DNA of 64,000 nucleotides from Ensifer adhaerens (lineage in GTDB: Bacteria > Pseudomonadota > Alphaproteobacteria > Rhizobiales > Rhizobiaceae). The notes beneath the pieces are model-generated. The model saw only the letters and a list, made by a program, of their open reading frames with translations, was not told the origin of the DNA and ran no database searches. Positions 26,469 to 36,207 of this stretch are shown one piece after another; position 1 is the stretch's first letter; each line of letters starts with the position of its first letter. Where the stretch lies: the NCBI RefSeq assembly GCF_002940685.1, contig NZ_PNFP01000025.1, forward strand, positions 1 through 64,000, in the 5' to 3' direction. Made by a program: the position numbers and the translations under genes.

Positions 26469-27173
26469 ATGACAAACGGCGCAAAGTCAAATGAATTCAA
26501 AGGATTCTCTGGGATTGTTCGTGCTCTCCCGGCGGGAGTCCTTCGCGGCGGAGCTGGTGAAGCGGCTCGTAAAGCAACGTCAGAGTATCGGCGCGCGGAG
26601 CCGTTCAACGCGCTCACCAACCTTGGCTTCCTCATGGCCGCGGCCGCCATATTCGTAAGCCAGCGCCGAGCGGGACGAACGGACAAGCAGCTCCTTGTCC
26701 TTGCACTACTGACGGCATCGGTCGGCATCGGCTCGTTCCTGTTCCACACGCTGGCCAACCGATGGTCGCTCGCGGACATCGTGCCCATAGCGGTGGTCAT
26801 ATACTCGTTCTTCTTCGTGGCGTTGACGCGGCTTCTGCGCCTTAGTGCCACCGTCGCCGGACTTCTGACTGCGACGCTGCTGGTGCTTTCGCCCGTGCTC
26901 GAGACTGTCGCGAAGCCTTTGCTCGGAGGTTCGGCGACTTATGCTCCGGGATTGATCGCCACTTTCGGCGTGGCGGTCGCGGTACCGCTTACAGGTCGGG
27001 GTTCGATGCCGCGGCTGCTGGTGGCGGCAGGCACGATCTTCTCCGCTGCGTTGGTCTTCCGGATCCTCGATGCGCCACTCTGCGGATCCTGGAGCGTAGG
27101 CACGCACTTCATCTGGCATCTGCTGAACGCCGTCGCTCTTGGACTCGCGCGCGGGCACACCGGGCGCAGGTGA
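26469..27173 (+). CDS. Ceramidase-family integral membrane protein
   Basis: From the ATG at 26469 the product has 234 residues with about six or seven hydrophobic segments. Family motifs are visible: EPFNALTNLGFL near the N-terminus, SFLFHTLAN, and RILDAPLCGSWSVGTHFIWHLLNA near the C-terminus, containing conserved H, D and two more H residues that bind zinc in alkaline ceramidases and related CREST hydrolases. In the family an acidic residue normally stands in a C-E pair before EPFN; here this region reads ATSEYRR, so the N-terminus is divergent. Bacterial members often have unknown lipid substrates. Confidence 0.75.
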   Translation: MTNGAKSNEFKGFSGIVRALPAGVLRGGAGEAARKATSEYRRAEPFNALTNLGFLMAAAAIFVSQRRAGRTDKQLLVLALLTASVGIGSFLFHTLANRWSLADIVPIAVVIYSFFFVALTRLLRLSATVAGLLTATLLVLSPVLETVAKPLLGGSATYAPGLIATFGVAVAVPLTGRGSMPRLLVAAGTIFSAALVFRILDAPLCGSWSVGTHFIWHLLNAVALGLARGHTGRR

Positions 27174-27265
27174 ACACGAAGCGCGCTGCGCCCCTCGCAT
27201 TCACTCCTCCTGAATCCGGTCCTCGTGGTATAGTCCATGCATCCCAGAAACCACGGGAGGGGTGA

Positions 27266-27625
27266 ATGCCTACTTTTGTTTCAGCCCTTGTAAGCGGCCT
27301 TGCGTTGGCAACGGCTGCCGCCGCTACCGAGCCTTTTCACACAGCGAGCTTCCCCGACCACACCATCGTCAGCCTGAGCCTCGTCGGGAACCAGACGGCG
27401 GCAAGCATCGAGTATGACTACGACGTCTACATTTCGCTTTCGACCGTGAGCACCGACGGGTACGGGTCCTACAGCGATCCAAGCAGGCACAAGGCGTCGG
27501 TTCGCTGCCATGCTCCCGAAGCGGTCGCGGTGAGAGGTATCAGCTATCCCATTCCAACGTCGATTGGGGGCGCCGACTGGAAGGACGATCTCTGGCGGGC
27601 TGTATGCATCGTTCCGGTGTCGTAG
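27266..27625 (+). CDS. Small secreted protein, function unknown
   Basis: The 119-residue product has a signal-peptide-like N-terminus (VSALVSGLALATAAAA). The remainder is rich in S, T and Y with two late cysteines (C88 and C114) that could form a disulfide. GGAGGGGTGA lies just before the ATG, a strong ribosome binding site. No family was recognised; it stands alone between the ceramidase gene and the copper genes. Confidence 0.6.
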   Translation: MPTFVSALVSGLALATAAAATEPFHTASFPDHTIVSLSLVGNQTAASIEYDYDVYISLSTVSTDGYGSYSDPSRHKASVRCHAPEAVAVRGISYPIPTSIGGADWKDDLWRAVCIVPVS

Positions 27626-28068
27626 GAGCCCTTTCCGAGGGGCGCTCGCACGTTTCATTGATCGATCAAGCGTTCGCGGCAAAGCTCTCCAACGGCTCGT
27701 GCACTCAACTGCGCTGTACCCCGACGAAAACCCTGACTTTCTACTGAAAGTTTAATGTCTAATATTCACCGAACGCCGTGAGAACGCGGCGTGTATGAAA
27801 GACGATTTCTAACCCATTCGGAATAGCGAACATTCTGACCGGTCTTCTCAGGAGATGATCGCGTGTCGGTTGAGCGCCAAGAGAAGCAGGCTCCAGCGCT
27901 CACTAGAACGATCAGAGAACGGGTCATTCCACGAAACTAGGGTCGAAACCCGACAGATTTAATGGCCTCGGGTAGGTGCGCGCCAGAGACAACCCGTCGC
28001 CGAACTGCCCGTTCCGGCGCGGAACTTTTGATCGGCAGCCGGATTGTAGGCTCAAAGGGAACTCGCCC
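27626..28068. other. 443-base gap without a gene
   Basis: I see no convincing gene, repeat or strong hairpin in this stretch. It could hold the promoter of the small secreted protein that follows. Confidence 0.5.
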
Positions 28069-28392
28069 ATGCCTCCGTTCCGAATTCTCCAGCTAATACT
28101 GATCGGTGCACTCTGCCTTGGATTTCTCAGTCTGCACGGCACACTGGGCGCCACCGTGTATGTCGATCCCCATTGCCCCTTCGTCATTGAGCCCGACCAT
28201 CACGCTTCCGGCATAGCCTCGCCGCCAGTCTGCTGCACAAAGTCTCAGTGCTGTGCCGTTCTCGTGACTTGCGCGCGTACGCCGACGATGCACTCCCCGC
28301 ATCTTCGTAGCGCGCATGCGGTGCAGGCGAAGGCTTTCCTGCTCGTCCGGGTGCTTTATCCTCCGCCCAAGACCAGCACTCTCCCGATTTGA
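28069..28392 (+). CDS. Small secreted cysteine-rich protein
   Basis: The 107-residue product starts at an ATG preceded by AAAGGGA. A hydrophobic signal segment (ILQLILIGALCLGFLSLHG) is followed by a cysteine cluster, PPVCCTKSQCCAVLVTC. It ends 31 bases before the DUF305 gene, so it is probably in the same transcript. The double Cys-Cys pairs suggest thiol-metal coordination, but the family is unknown. Confidence 0.6.
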   Translation: MPPFRILQLILIGALCLGFLSLHGTLGATVYVDPHCPFVIEPDHHASGIASPPVCCTKSQCCAVLVTCARTPTMHSPHLRSAHAVQAKAFLLVRVLYPPPKTSTLPI

Positions 28393-28423
28393 AACGAACG
28401 TCCTTCCAAACATGGAGAGTACA

Positions 28424-28840
28424 ATGAACAGCATTCTCAAGCTTTTGGTCGCCGGGGCGGCCATCCTTCTCGTAACGACAGCAACGGCATCGGCTCAGAT
28501 GGCGATGCCCGACGGTTGCAAGTCGGAAGCCTTGATGAGTGGCGACATGAAGATGCCAAGCGACATGCATATGGGCGAAATGGCCGACCATCAAAAAGCG
28601 ATGATGGAGTCGATGCAGAAGATGCACCCGGCCATGATGCAGGGAATGATGGCCAAGGACCCGGATGTCGCGTTCGTCTGCGGCATGATCGGCCATCACA
28701 TGGGTGCGATCAGCATGTCAGAGGTCGAGCTGAAATTCGGCGATGACGAGCAGGCCAAGACCATGGCCAAGAACATCATCGACGCCCAGAAGAAGGAAAT
28801 CGAAGAGATGACCAAATGGGTCAACGAGCACGCCAAGTGA
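28424..28840 (+). CDS. DUF305 metal-binding protein
   Basis: The 138-residue product has a signal peptide (LLVAGAAILLVTTATASA), a methionine-rich middle (MPSDMHMGEM, MQKMHPAMMQGMMAKD), and the DUF305 pattern FVCGMIGHHMGAISMS. DUF305 proteins of this kind are periplasmic copper binders. The ATG at 28424 follows GGAGA, preferred to the upstream ATG at 28412. It is transcribed toward the DUF2933 gene of the copper ATPase operon. Confidence 0.82.
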   Translation: MNSILKLLVAGAAILLVTTATASAQMAMPDGCKSEALMSGDMKMPSDMHMGEMADHQKAMMESMQKMHPAMMQGMMAKDPDVAFVCGMIGHHMGAISMSEVELKFGDDEQAKTMAKNIIDAQKKEIEEMTKWVNEHAK

Positions 28841-28909
28841 TCCCTCGGCAGCTCGATGACCTCGTTCGGTGGAGGCGGCCTTCGCGACCGCTTCCGCCGA
28901 GCGGGCGTG

Positions 28910-29131
28910 TCATGTGATGTCGCCCGGTTTCGTCGGGCGGTCTTCACGGTCATGGCGATGTCCGCCATGGCCACCGTGGCCGCCATGAAAGAAGTGCATC
29001 AAAGGGCAGGCAAGCAGTATCAGGTAGGGCGTGAAGCCCAGGGCGTGCTGCCAGTGCTCGCGAAGGAAGAAGAACGCGGCGATCACCGCGAGCGACATTG
29101 CAAACAAGGTCCATCTGCGATCCCAGGTCAT
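28910..29131 (-). CDS. DUF2933 membrane protein
   Basis: The 73-residue protein has two predicted membrane segments and a histidine-glycine-rich C-terminus, [23 protein letters not shown]2933 members are usually encoded with copper or heavy-metal transport genes; their biochemical role is unknown. The start overlaps the stop of the P-type ATPase gene (ATGA), so it is the last gene of that operon. Confidence 0.75.
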   Translation of the reverse strand: MTWDRRWTLFAMSLAVIAAFFFLREHWQHALGFTPYLILLACPLMHFFHGGHGGHGGHRHDREDRPTKPGDIT

Positions 29132-31350
29132 ATCCGGACACTCCTCAATCTTAGAGAATTCCCGATCACGCTGACCGACGACAGGGCCATCGCGGCCGCG
29201 GCGATGATCGGGGACAGCAGGAGGCCGAAGGTCGGGTAGAGCACGCCCGCGGCCACGGGCACTCCGGCGGCGTTGTAGATGAAGGCGAAGAACAGGTTCT
29301 GCCGGATGTTCTTCATCGTCGCATGGCTCAACTGCCGCGCCCGCGCGATCCCCTGGAGGTCGCCCTTGAGCAGGGTCACGCCCGCGCTCTCGATCGCCAC
29401 GTCGGTTCCAGTGCCCATGGCGATGCCGACATCGGCGGCGGCGAGCGCAGGCGCGTCGTTCACGCCGTCTCCGGCCATGGCGACGATGCGGCCTTCCTTG
29501 CGGAGGCGCGCGACGATCTCGCTCTTGTGTTCCGGCAGGACTTCCGCTTCGACTTCCGTGATTCCGAGCTTGCGGGCGACAGCTTCAGCCGTGGTCTTGT
29601 TGTCCCCGGTCAGCATGACAACGCGGACGCCCTCGTTCAGCAATGTCTGTACAGCCGCGGGGGTCGTCGCCTTGATAGGGTCGGAAATGGCGAACAGGCC
29701 GCTGACGCGACCGTCGACGGCCACGAAGATGACGGTCGCGCCTTCGCCGCGCAGAGCCTCGGCCTCCCTGATCAGGGCCGACACGTCGACGCCGGACTCG
29801 TCCATGATCCGATGACTGCCGATGATCAGCTTGCGCCCCTCGACGGAGCCCGTGACACCCTTGCCGACGGGGCTGTCGAAGTCCTCCGCATTGCCGAGCG
29901 TCAGGCCGCGTTCTGTGGCGGATTCGACGATGGCCGCCGCGAGCGGATGTTCGCTTGCGCGTTCCAGGGTCGCCGCCATCCGAAGCAGCTCGTCTTCACT
30001 CACGCCCCCGGTCGTTGCGATCGAGGTCACCTTCGGCTTGCCCTCGGTGAGCGTTCCCGTCTTGTCGACCACCAGCGTGTCGACCTTTTCGAAGCGCTCG
30101 AGGGCCTCGGCGTTCTTGATCAGCACGCCGAGATGGGCGCCGCGGCCGACCCCGACCATGATCGACATCGGCGTGGCTAGACCTAGAGCACAGGGGCAGG
30201 CGATGATGAGTACCGCGACCGCTGCGACCAGTCCGTGGGCGAAGCGCGGCTCCGGTCCCAGCCACATCCAGACCGCAAAGGCGATGACGGCGATCGCGAT
30301 GACCGCGGGAACGAACCAGCCGGAAACCTCGTCGGCGAGCCGCTGGATCGGGGCGCGGGAGCGCTGGGCCTCCGCCACCATCTGCACGATCCGCGACAGC
30401 ATAGTGTCTCGGCCGACCTTGCCAGCCTCCATGACGAAGCCGCCCGTCTTGTTCATGGTGCCGCCGATGAGTTTCGCGCCGGGTTCCTTGGTGACGGGCA
30501 TCGACTCGCCGGTGATCATGGATTCATCGACCGAACTGCGGCCCTCCACAAGGGTGCCGTCGACCGGAACTTTCTCGCCCGGACGGACGCGCAGCTTGTC
30601 GCCGACGGCGACGGCCTCCAGATCGACATCCTCGTCGGTGCCATCAGAGCGTATGCGCCGGGCGGTCTTTGGCGCAAGATCGAGAAGCGCCCTGATCGCG
30701 CCGCCCGTCTGCTCGCGCGCCTGCAGCTCGAGAACCTGCCCGAGCAGCACCAGCACGGTGATCACGGCGGCCGCCTCGAAGTAGATCGCCACCGCCCCTT
30801 CGCCGGATCGGAATGTTTCCGGAAACAGGCCGGGGGCTGCGGTTGCGACGACGCTGTAGACCCAGGCTGCCCCCGTGCCCATGGCGATCAGCGTGAACAT
30901 GTTGAGGTGCCTGTTGACGATGGACTGCCAGGCCCGTTCGAAGAACGGCGCGCCAGCCCAAAGGACGACCGGGGTCGCCAGGACGAGCTGGATCCAGTTC
31001 GACATCTGCGGACCGAGCAGCATGTGCAGGTTGGTGAGATGGCCGCCCATCTCGAGCGCCAGCACGGGCAACGTCAGGACCAGCCCGATCCAGAACCGCC
31101 GCCGCATGTCGACTAGCTCCGCGCTCGGTCCAGTGTCGGCCGTCACGACCGCGGGCTCGAGTGTCATGCCGCAGATCGGGCAGTTGCCGGGGCCGAGCTG
31201 TCGTATCTGGGGATGCATGGGGCAGGTGTAGATCACCCCATCCTGCTGTGAGCCCTGCTTGCCTAAGGCCTCGGGGCGCTTCGGGTTCTGATTGGCGTGG
31301 TGGTGATGGTCGTGACCTTCGTGATCGTGGTGATGCTTATGCTCGTCCAT
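29128..31350 (-). CDS. copA: Copper-translocating P1B-type ATPase
   Basis: The 740-residue enzyme pumps copper out of the cytoplasm using ATP. It begins with a histidine-rich segment ([16 protein letters not shown]), then a YHS-like metal-binding motif YTCPMHPQ at 41-48 and NCPICGM near 56, in place of ferredoxin-like HMA domains. The transmembrane CPC motif is at 385-387, and the phosphorylated aspartate is D429 in DKTGT. The conserved GDGVND and TGES motifs are present. It is the copper exporter of the operon that runs toward DUF2933. Confidence 0.94.
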   Translation of the reverse strand: MDEHKHHHDHEGHDHHHHANQNPKRPEALGKQGSQQDGVIYTCPMHPQIRQLGPGNCPICGMTLEPAVVTADTGPSAELVDMRRRFWIGLVLTLPVLALEMGGHLTNLHMLLGPQMSNWIQLVLATPVVLWAGAPFFERAWQSIVNRHLNMFTLIAMGTGAAWVYSVVATAAPGLFPETFRSGEGAVAIYFEAAAVITVLVLLGQVLELQAREQTGGAIRALLDLAPKTARRIRSDGTDEDVDLEAVAVGDKLRVRPGEKVPVDGTLVEGRSSVDESMITGESMPVTKEPGAKLIGGTMNKTGGFVMEAGKVGRDTMLSRIVQMVAEAQRSRAPIQRLADEVSGWFVPAVIAIAVIAFAVWMWLGPEPRFAHGLVAAVAVLIIACPCALGLATPMSIMVGVGRGAHLGVLIKNAEALERFEKVDTLVVDKTGTLTEGKPKVTSIATTGGVSEDELLRMAATLERASEHPLAAAIVESATERGLTLGNAEDFDSPVGKGVTGSVEGRKLIIGSHRIMDESGVDVSALIREAEALRGEGATVIFVAVDGRVSGLFAISDPIKATTPAAVQTLLNEGVRVVMLTGDNKTTAEAVARKLGITEVEAEVLPEHKSEIVARLRKEGRIVAMAGDGVNDAPALAAADVGIAMGTGTDVAIESAGVTLLKGDLQGIARARQLSHATMKNIRQNLFFAFIYNAAGVPVAAGVLYPTFGLLLSPIIAAAAMALSSVSVIGNSLRLRSVRI

Positions 31351-31428
31351 GGGATTTCTCCGTAACGGTACCCGCCTCCAACAGAGCTAGCGTCCAGCCA
31401 CCCAGTAAGGGGGCCGGACGTCTCCTGT

Positions 31429-32883
31429 TTATGCGTAGACGACGAAGGACATCATTCCCGATGCCATGTGATAGAGGTGATGGCAGTGGAGCGGCCAGTC
31501 GCCCGGATTGCTTGCGTCGAACACGACACTCACGCTCCCCATCGGCGGCACGAGAACAGTGTCCCGCACAGCGCCACCGAATGCTTTCCCGCCGATGTCG
31601 ACCACCTGGAAGTGGTGTCCGTGCAAATGCATCGGATGGGACATCATCGACATGTTGCGCATGGCGATCTCGACCCTTTCGCCTTCGCGGACATCAAGGC
31701 CGTCGCCGCCCTCGATCCGCCAGTCGTAGCCGCTCATGTTGCCCGTCAGAGTGAGCTCGAACCGGCGGTCGGCGGGACGGGCGGGAAGCGGTGTGACGGC
31801 TGCCAGCCGCTGTTCCAGGTCGAGCCCCACGACCGGGCCGGGTTCCGTCCCGCGCGATGCGATCTTGGCGATCTTTGCGCCGGACGGCGCCAGGATGATG
31901 CCGGTGCGATGATCTGTGCCCTCGCGCAGTGCAAGGATTGGATGGGCTTCGGCCGACTTCGGAAGCTCAAGCAGGATATCGAGCCGCTGACCCATTGAGA
32001 TCGGGAAGCGGCTTCCGGAAATCGGTTGGATTGGCTGCCCGTCGACGGCGATCAACTGTCCCGTGAGCGTGCCGGTGTCGATCGTGAAAGAGGTGGCCGT
32101 CGCGCCATTGATGATGCGCAGGCGAATGCGACCTCCGCTCTCGACGGTGACCACTTCCGGATCGTCGAGCGTGCGGTCGTTGGCGAGGTAGGCATCATAC
32201 TCGATGTCGTTCAGATCCATGGCGGCCATGCCCGGCATTGTCGCTCCGGACATGTGGCCCTGCATTTTGGATGCCATGCCCTGCATCATCGCGCCGTGGT
32301 TCATCCCGTGGCCGCCCGCCGATCCCTTGAGTTTGGCGAGCAGTTCCTCGGCCGGCGTGAAGGAGAAGTCGTGCAGCAGGACGACCACTTCCTGCTCGTC
32401 GCGCTGCCTGTCGTCGGCGGTCCGCACGATCAGGGGCGCAGCAAGCAGGTTCTGCTCTTGGAGCGTATGCGCATGCATCCAGTGCGTGCCGCCGGAGCCG
32501 ACCGGAAACGTGTAGCGCCGGGTTTCGTTCGCTTTCAAAAGTGCTGCGGGATTGTCCGGAACCCCGTCCATATTCCATGGCGGCGCAAGGCCGTGCCAGT
32601 GGATGAGCGTTGCTTCCCCGCCTTGATTTGAAAGGGCAACGTCGAACGCATCCTCCGCGTCGAGCATCAGCCCGACAGTGCCATCCGGTTGGAGGAGCCC
32701 GAACACGTCGCCAGCTTTGCCGTTCACCTCGATCACGCGCTTCGTGATCGCAAGATTGCGGGTGCCCGCTTTTAATGTTGCCTTGCTGGCCTCAGCCCAG
32801 CTTTTGTTTGGATGCAAAGCGGCAGCCGATGCGGCGACCACGACGCCCGACATCAGTCCGCCCAGGAATTCACGGCGTTTCAT
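31429..32883 (-). CDS. Periplasmic multicopper oxidase
   Basis: From the ATG at 32883, which has GAGAGG nine bases upstream, the protein has 484 residues. A twin-arginine signal (KRREFLGGLMSGVVVAASAA) is followed by three cupredoxin regions. Copper motifs are IHWHGL, THWMHAHTL, MHLHGHHFQ and HCHHLYHM. A methionine-rich insert (MNHGAMMQGMASKMQGHM) suggests cuprous-oxidase activity. It lies between a small cysteine-rich gene and the P-type ATPase, in the same direction. It is best described as a CopA/CueO-like copper detoxification oxidase; the name copA is avoided because it is also used for the ATPase. Confidence 0.9.
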   Translation of the reverse strand: MKRREFLGGLMSGVVVAASAAALHPNKSWAEASKATLKAGTRNLAITKRVIEVNGKAGDVFGLLQPDGTVGLMLDAEDAFDVALSNQGGEATLIHWHGLAPPWNMDGVPDNPAALLKANETRRYTFPVGSGGTHWMHAHTLQEQNLLAAPLIVRTADDRQRDEQEVVVLLHDFSFTPAEELLAKLKGSAGGHGMNHGAMMQGMASKMQGHMSGATMPGMAAMDLNDIEYDAYLANDRTLDDPEVVTVESGGRIRLRIINGATATSFTIDTGTLTGQLIAVDGQPIQPISGSRFPISMGQRLDILLELPKSAEAHPILALREGTDHRTGIILAPSGAKIAKIASRGTEPGPVVGLDLEQRLAAVTPLPARPADRRFELTLTGNMSGYDWRIEGGDGLDVREGERVEIAMRNMSMMSHPMHLHGHHFQVVDIGGKAFGGAVRDTVLVPPMGSVSVVFDASNPGDWPLHCHHLYHMASGMMSFVVYA

Positions 32884-32981
32884 AACCATTGACCTCTCGT
32901 TCCGTGCCGGCCAATGCCGGCGAAGGTCGCACCACACGATGCGACCGGGAAAGACAGCCGACAAGCGACGGCTGTTCTCGT

Positions 32982-33344
32982 TCATATGGCGGATCGAGGA
33001 GGGCCTATGGCGGGGCGGGAGGTGATCCCGTTGATGGACGGTTGAGGAGCGAGGTCACGGCGGCCGTCCGAGTTCAAGTTGATTTCGCCGATAACTGATG
33101 TGGGGAACACCGCGTAGCACAGGCTGCAGACGCTCATGCAGCACGCTTTCGGGCCGTGTGGTTTGCTGTCGACGTGAAGATCGGTTTTAGCCTGCGAGGA
33201 GATGGCATGTTGACTGCCGACAGCGTGTGTCCCGCAATCCACGGGGGCGGCTTGAGACATCGGCACGAACAGAAACAGAATTGCGACGAGGACGGCCAGC
33301 AATTCCCTTGCACGTTTCCGGACGATGTGACTGGCGGCGATCAT
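32982..33344 (-). CDS. Small secreted cysteine-rich protein upstream of the multicopper oxidase
   Basis: Using the ATG at 33344 the product has 120 residues; the frame extends upstream to an ATG at 33401. A membrane or signal segment (LLAVLVAILFLFVPMSQAAP) is followed by ACCMSVCSLCYAV, a cluster of four cysteines, and histidines (CGTHAVGSQH). It lies about 100 bases ahead of the multicopper oxidase in the same direction. DUF2946-like proteins have a similar layout, but the match is not certain. Confidence 0.5.
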   Translation of the reverse strand: MIAASHIVRKRARELLAVLVAILFLFVPMSQAAPVDCGTHAVGSQHAISSQAKTDLHVDSKPHGPKACCMSVCSLCYAVFPTSVIGEINLNSDGRRDLAPQPSINGITSRPAIGPPRSAI

Positions 33345-33523
33345 GGTTTCGTTCGACACCCTGTGCTGTCTTCGCGCACAATGCGCAATTCCTGCATGCA
33401 TCGCCTTGACCTTGATCAATCGACACCGATTGCGAGTCCTTGGCGTGGAGGCGGGCAGATTGCGCCTCCCGCCCACCGTGATAAGGTCGCGCTCTCACCA
33501 GAGACGGCGGAAGGGCAACCCCA

Positions 33524-33931
33524 ATGAACCCTCCCAAAACGGAACACCTTCCGTTCTACATCACCGCTCCCGGCGGAACGGACTACTTGTTCGTCGGCGT
33601 CACGATCGCCTTCATTGCGATCATCATGCTGGTGGGCGTCCTTTACCTCCGCCTGCATCACCTGCCTGACCACATCGCGAGCACGGGGCAAAAGGTCCAG
33701 CTAGAACTCGTCGGTGTTCTTGGCCTGATTGCAATGTTCACGCACAACAACGTGTTTTGGATAGCCGCCCTGCTTCTGGCTTTGATAACCGTTCCAGACA
33801 TCTCAACTCCTTTGGCGAGCATAGCACGATCTCTTGCCAAAATTGCGGCTCGCAAACCCGCTACGACATCCGCGAGCGTTCCGATAACACCGACAGAACA
33901 GCCGCTGCCTCGCGAGACAGGTCGGGCATGA
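33524..33931 (+). CDS. Small membrane protein, function unknown
   Basis: The 135-residue product has two hydrophobic segments (YLFVGVTIAFIAIIMLVGVLY and the one around FWIAALLLALITV) and a proline/threonine-rich C-terminal tail. The start of the broken cytochrome c' gene overlaps its stop (ATGA), so the two formed an operon. I do not recognise its family. Confidence 0.6.
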   Translation: MNPPKTEHLPFYITAPGGTDYLFVGVTIAFIAIIMLVGVLYLRLHHLPDHIASTGQKVQLELVGVLGLIAMFTHNNVFWIAALLLALITVPDISTPLASIARSLAKIAARKPATTSASVPITPTEQPLPRETGRA

Positions 33932-34483
33932 GAGCGAAAGCGAGACCACTGGTCCTGTCGGCCGCCGTCTTAACCATGGCGATCTTCGCAGCGACGGGCC
34001 AATCGACATCACCGAAAGTGACCGAGCGACAGCAGGACATGAAGGCGATGGCGGGTGCCGCCAAAACCATTGACGCCATGTTCAAGGGCAGCTCGCCATA
34101 CAATTCGAAGGCCTTCAAGGCAGCCGCCGAGACCATCCGGACGTATTCCGGCGAATGGCTCGCTGCCCTGTTCGAAGCGCCCGTCGTCTCTGGAGGATCG
34201 AAGGCCAGTGACAGCATCGAAGCCGATCGGCCGACGTTCGACAGGCTGGCGGCCGAACTCGGCGCTTATGCGTCGGTCCTTTCAGTCGCGGCCGACCGCA
34301 ACCCAGATGCTCTCGGTCCCGACATGCGAATGAAAGGCGGCGACGCGACGATGGGCGGGCCGCTCGCCAAGAGGAAGGCGGGCAGCTCCCGATCCGATGT
34401 CGATACCCGCCGAGCACGCCTTCCACATGATGCTGCAGACGTGCACCTCCTGCCACGCCAAGTTTAGAGTGAAGGGCGAGTAG
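33928..34483 (+). pseudogene. Cytochrome c' gene with a frameshift before the heme motif
   Basis: The frame opened by the ATG at 33928 encodes a signal peptide (PLVLSAAVLTMAIFAATGQS) and the helical body of a cytochrome c' (MKAMAGAAKTIDAMFKGSSPY). It then becomes RKAGSSRSDVDTRR and stops at 34467. In the next frame the sequence IPAEHAFHMMLQTCTSCHAK and then FRVKGE ends at 34483, carrying the heme-binding C-T-S-C-H motif. One extra base near 34365-34400 explains the change. The gene as sequenced would lack heme attachment; a sequencing error is possible. Confidence 0.75.
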
Positions 34484-34675
34484 CGGCCGTCGCGAGTGAC
34501 GCTCAATTCTGAAAATAACTAATAAAGTCATATAGTTAATCGCATAACGCGGATTATGGAACCGCCACACCTGCGAGTCCCTGTTAGTCCCTTAGCCGAA
34601 GAAGAGTTTGGGTGCTATGTCCTCTGGCTCGCGAGCTGCGGATGCTTCACGTCGCGGGAGTTTGCCGACATGTGG

Positions 34676-35479
34676 CTAGTGCCGCCAAACCTTCACCGCC
34701 GAGATCAGGAGGATGATTGCCAAAGCCGGAAGTAGGACGCCGTTCGGAACCATGCCAAGCAGAAGGCCGCCCACGAACGTGCCGACGATTGATCCGGCAG
34801 CCATCAGCAGCATGAAGGCCTTATTGCGGCCGATGACGGAAAAGCTCTGATCGCGGCTGTAGCGGGTAAACCCGACTAGCATGGTCGGCAAGCTCACCGC
34901 GAGTGAGAGACTGCCGGCAAGCTTGATGTCCGCACCGAACAGAAGGACGAGCGTCGGGATCAGCAGTTCGCCTCCCGCCACCCCCAGAAGTGCTGCGACG
35001 ATGCCAATGACGAAACCAGCGATGACGCCGGAGAGTATCTGGGACAAGCCGGTCAGCAGCGGTTGGCCAGATGTCGCATCGTGCCCAAACATCAAAACAA
35101 TCGCGATCGCAACCAGCATAGCGGAGATCACCTTATAGAGCGTCTCCGAGCGCAGCTTTGTCGCCCAGCCTGCGCCGAACCACGCGCCGACCAAGCTACC
35201 CGCGAGTAAGTTGACGACGATCGGCCAGTGGTCGGCTATCGCGCCGAAAGGGACCGTGCCTGCTCGAAAGGGCAGCGCCGTCGCGACGACGACGAGGCTC
35301 ATGGCCTTGTTGAGGATCACCGCCTCAAGCGCCGCGAAGTTGAAGAATCCGATCAGGATCGGAAGGCGAAACTCTGCGCCGCCAAGACCGATGAGACCTC
35401 CAAGCGCTCCGATGAGGGCTCCGCCCCCGAAAGCAGCAGCAGGACGGAGGGGAACTGACGTGTTGGCGTGGTCGGTCAC
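34676..35479 (-). CDS. TauE/SafE-family permease
   Basis: The 267-residue product has about eight hydrophobic segments and the family repeats (GGALIGALGGLIGLGGAEFRLPIL early, and AALLGVAGGELLIPTLVLLFG in the middle). TauE/SafE permeases export sulfite or other organosulfonates in rhizobia. The gene stands alone, with an AT-rich palindrome 4-24 bases upstream that resembles the ones at the ars genes. A role in sulfur handling is only a family inference. Confidence 0.85.
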   Translation of the reverse strand: MTDHANTSVPLRPAAAFGGGALIGALGGLIGLGGAEFRLPILIGFFNFAALEAVILNKAMSLVVVATALPFRAGTVPFGAIADHWPIVVNLLAGSLVGAWFGAGWATKLRSETLYKVISAMLVAIAIVLMFGHDATSGQPLLTGLSQILSGVIAGFVIGIVAALLGVAGGELLIPTLVLLFGADIKLAGSLSLAVSLPTMLVGFTRYSRDQSFSVIGRNKAFMLLMAAGSIVGTFVGGLLLGMVPNGVLLPALAIILLISAVKVWRH

Positions 35480-35483
35480 GATC

Positions 35484-35503
35484 GATATATACCCAGAAAT
35501 ATC
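35484..35503. promoter_or_regulatory. AT-rich operator-like palindrome upstream of the TauE/SafE gene
   Basis: GATAT (35484-35488) and ATATC (35499-35503) enclose ATACCCAGAA. The right half CCAGAAATAT is also found before the flavoprotein gene at 63738-63747 and, in modified form, at the arsR start, hinting at a shared ArsR-type regulator. The site lies five bases before the start codon. Confidence 0.45.
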
Positions 35504-35736
35504 ACGAGGACTGGCGGTCGTTTTGGCGGCGGAAGCCTAGAAAATTGTCGGTTGAGCGGAGCGGGCTGTGAGTAATAGCACGCAATACAAGTTGAAGACA
35601 TTCCCGTTCCGCCACGTCGAGACATAGTTCGAGTTCAGCCCGGAGGAATGGTCCGATCTATGCAGATGCTAGCGGAGCGAGGCGCCGGCTCGACTGAGAT
35701 CGAGCGCTTCCCGCCCACGGTACTGACAGGATCGCC

Positions 35737-36177
35737 TTACTCCGTCGCGTAAACCTCCGGTTTCTTGCCGTCCTTTGGCACCGTATAGATCACGAACGGT
35801 TCGGTCTTCGTGCCAGCCATGCCGGGCGAGCCCATCGGCATTCCTGGCAGGGTGATACCTGCTATCGGTGGCCGCTCCTTGAGGAGCTTGCGCACGATGG
35901 TCGCCGGCACATGCCCGTCGACCACGTAGCCGTCGATGAACATCGTATGGCAGCCCTGCATGTTTTCCGGCACACCTGCCTTGCGGCTGATCTCGAGAAG
36001 ATCATTGGTCGGCTTGACGTCGACATTGAAGCCGTTCTCGCGCAGGTAGGCGGCATAGCCCTCGCAGCAGCCGCACTGGGGGTTCTTATAGAGCGTGGCC
36101 TGCAATGGATCGGCGATCGCCGGCGCGGCGAAGGCTATGAAGGCGGCAAGACTGGCGAAGAGGATTGAAGGTGTCAT
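35737..36177 (-). CDS. DUF411 periplasmic metal-binding protein
   Basis: The 146-residue product has a signal peptide (FASLAAFIAFAAPAIA) and the DUF411 core: NPQCGCCEGYAAYL, QGCHTMFIDGYVVDGHVP, and PPIAGITLPGMPMGSPGM. Members are periplasmic copper-handling proteins with a C-x-C-C cluster. Its start lies 30 bases after the stop of the multicopper oxidase gene, in the same direction, so the two probably form one transcript. Confidence 0.85.
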   Translation of the reverse strand: MTPSILFASLAAFIAFAAPAIADPLQATLYKNPQCGCCEGYAAYLRENGFNVDVKPTNDLLEISRKAGVPENMQGCHTMFIDGYVVDGHVPATIVRKLLKERPPIAGITLPGMPMGSPGMAGTKTEPFVIYTVPKDGKKPEVYATE

Positions 36178-36207
36178 TTTGGTTCTCCTTGCGTAGTTCT
36201 GTTTGGT

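Noticed and set aside
29323-31116. Several plus-strand frames of 285-320 residues opposite the copper ATPase
   Set aside because: Shadows of a P-type ATPase whose CPC and DKTGT motifs are intact.
33401-33430. A possible MerR/CueR-type promoter upstream of the small cysteine-rich gene
   Set aside because: CTTGACCTTGATCAATCG looks like part of a MerR-family site, but there is no matching second arm and no regulator nearby.
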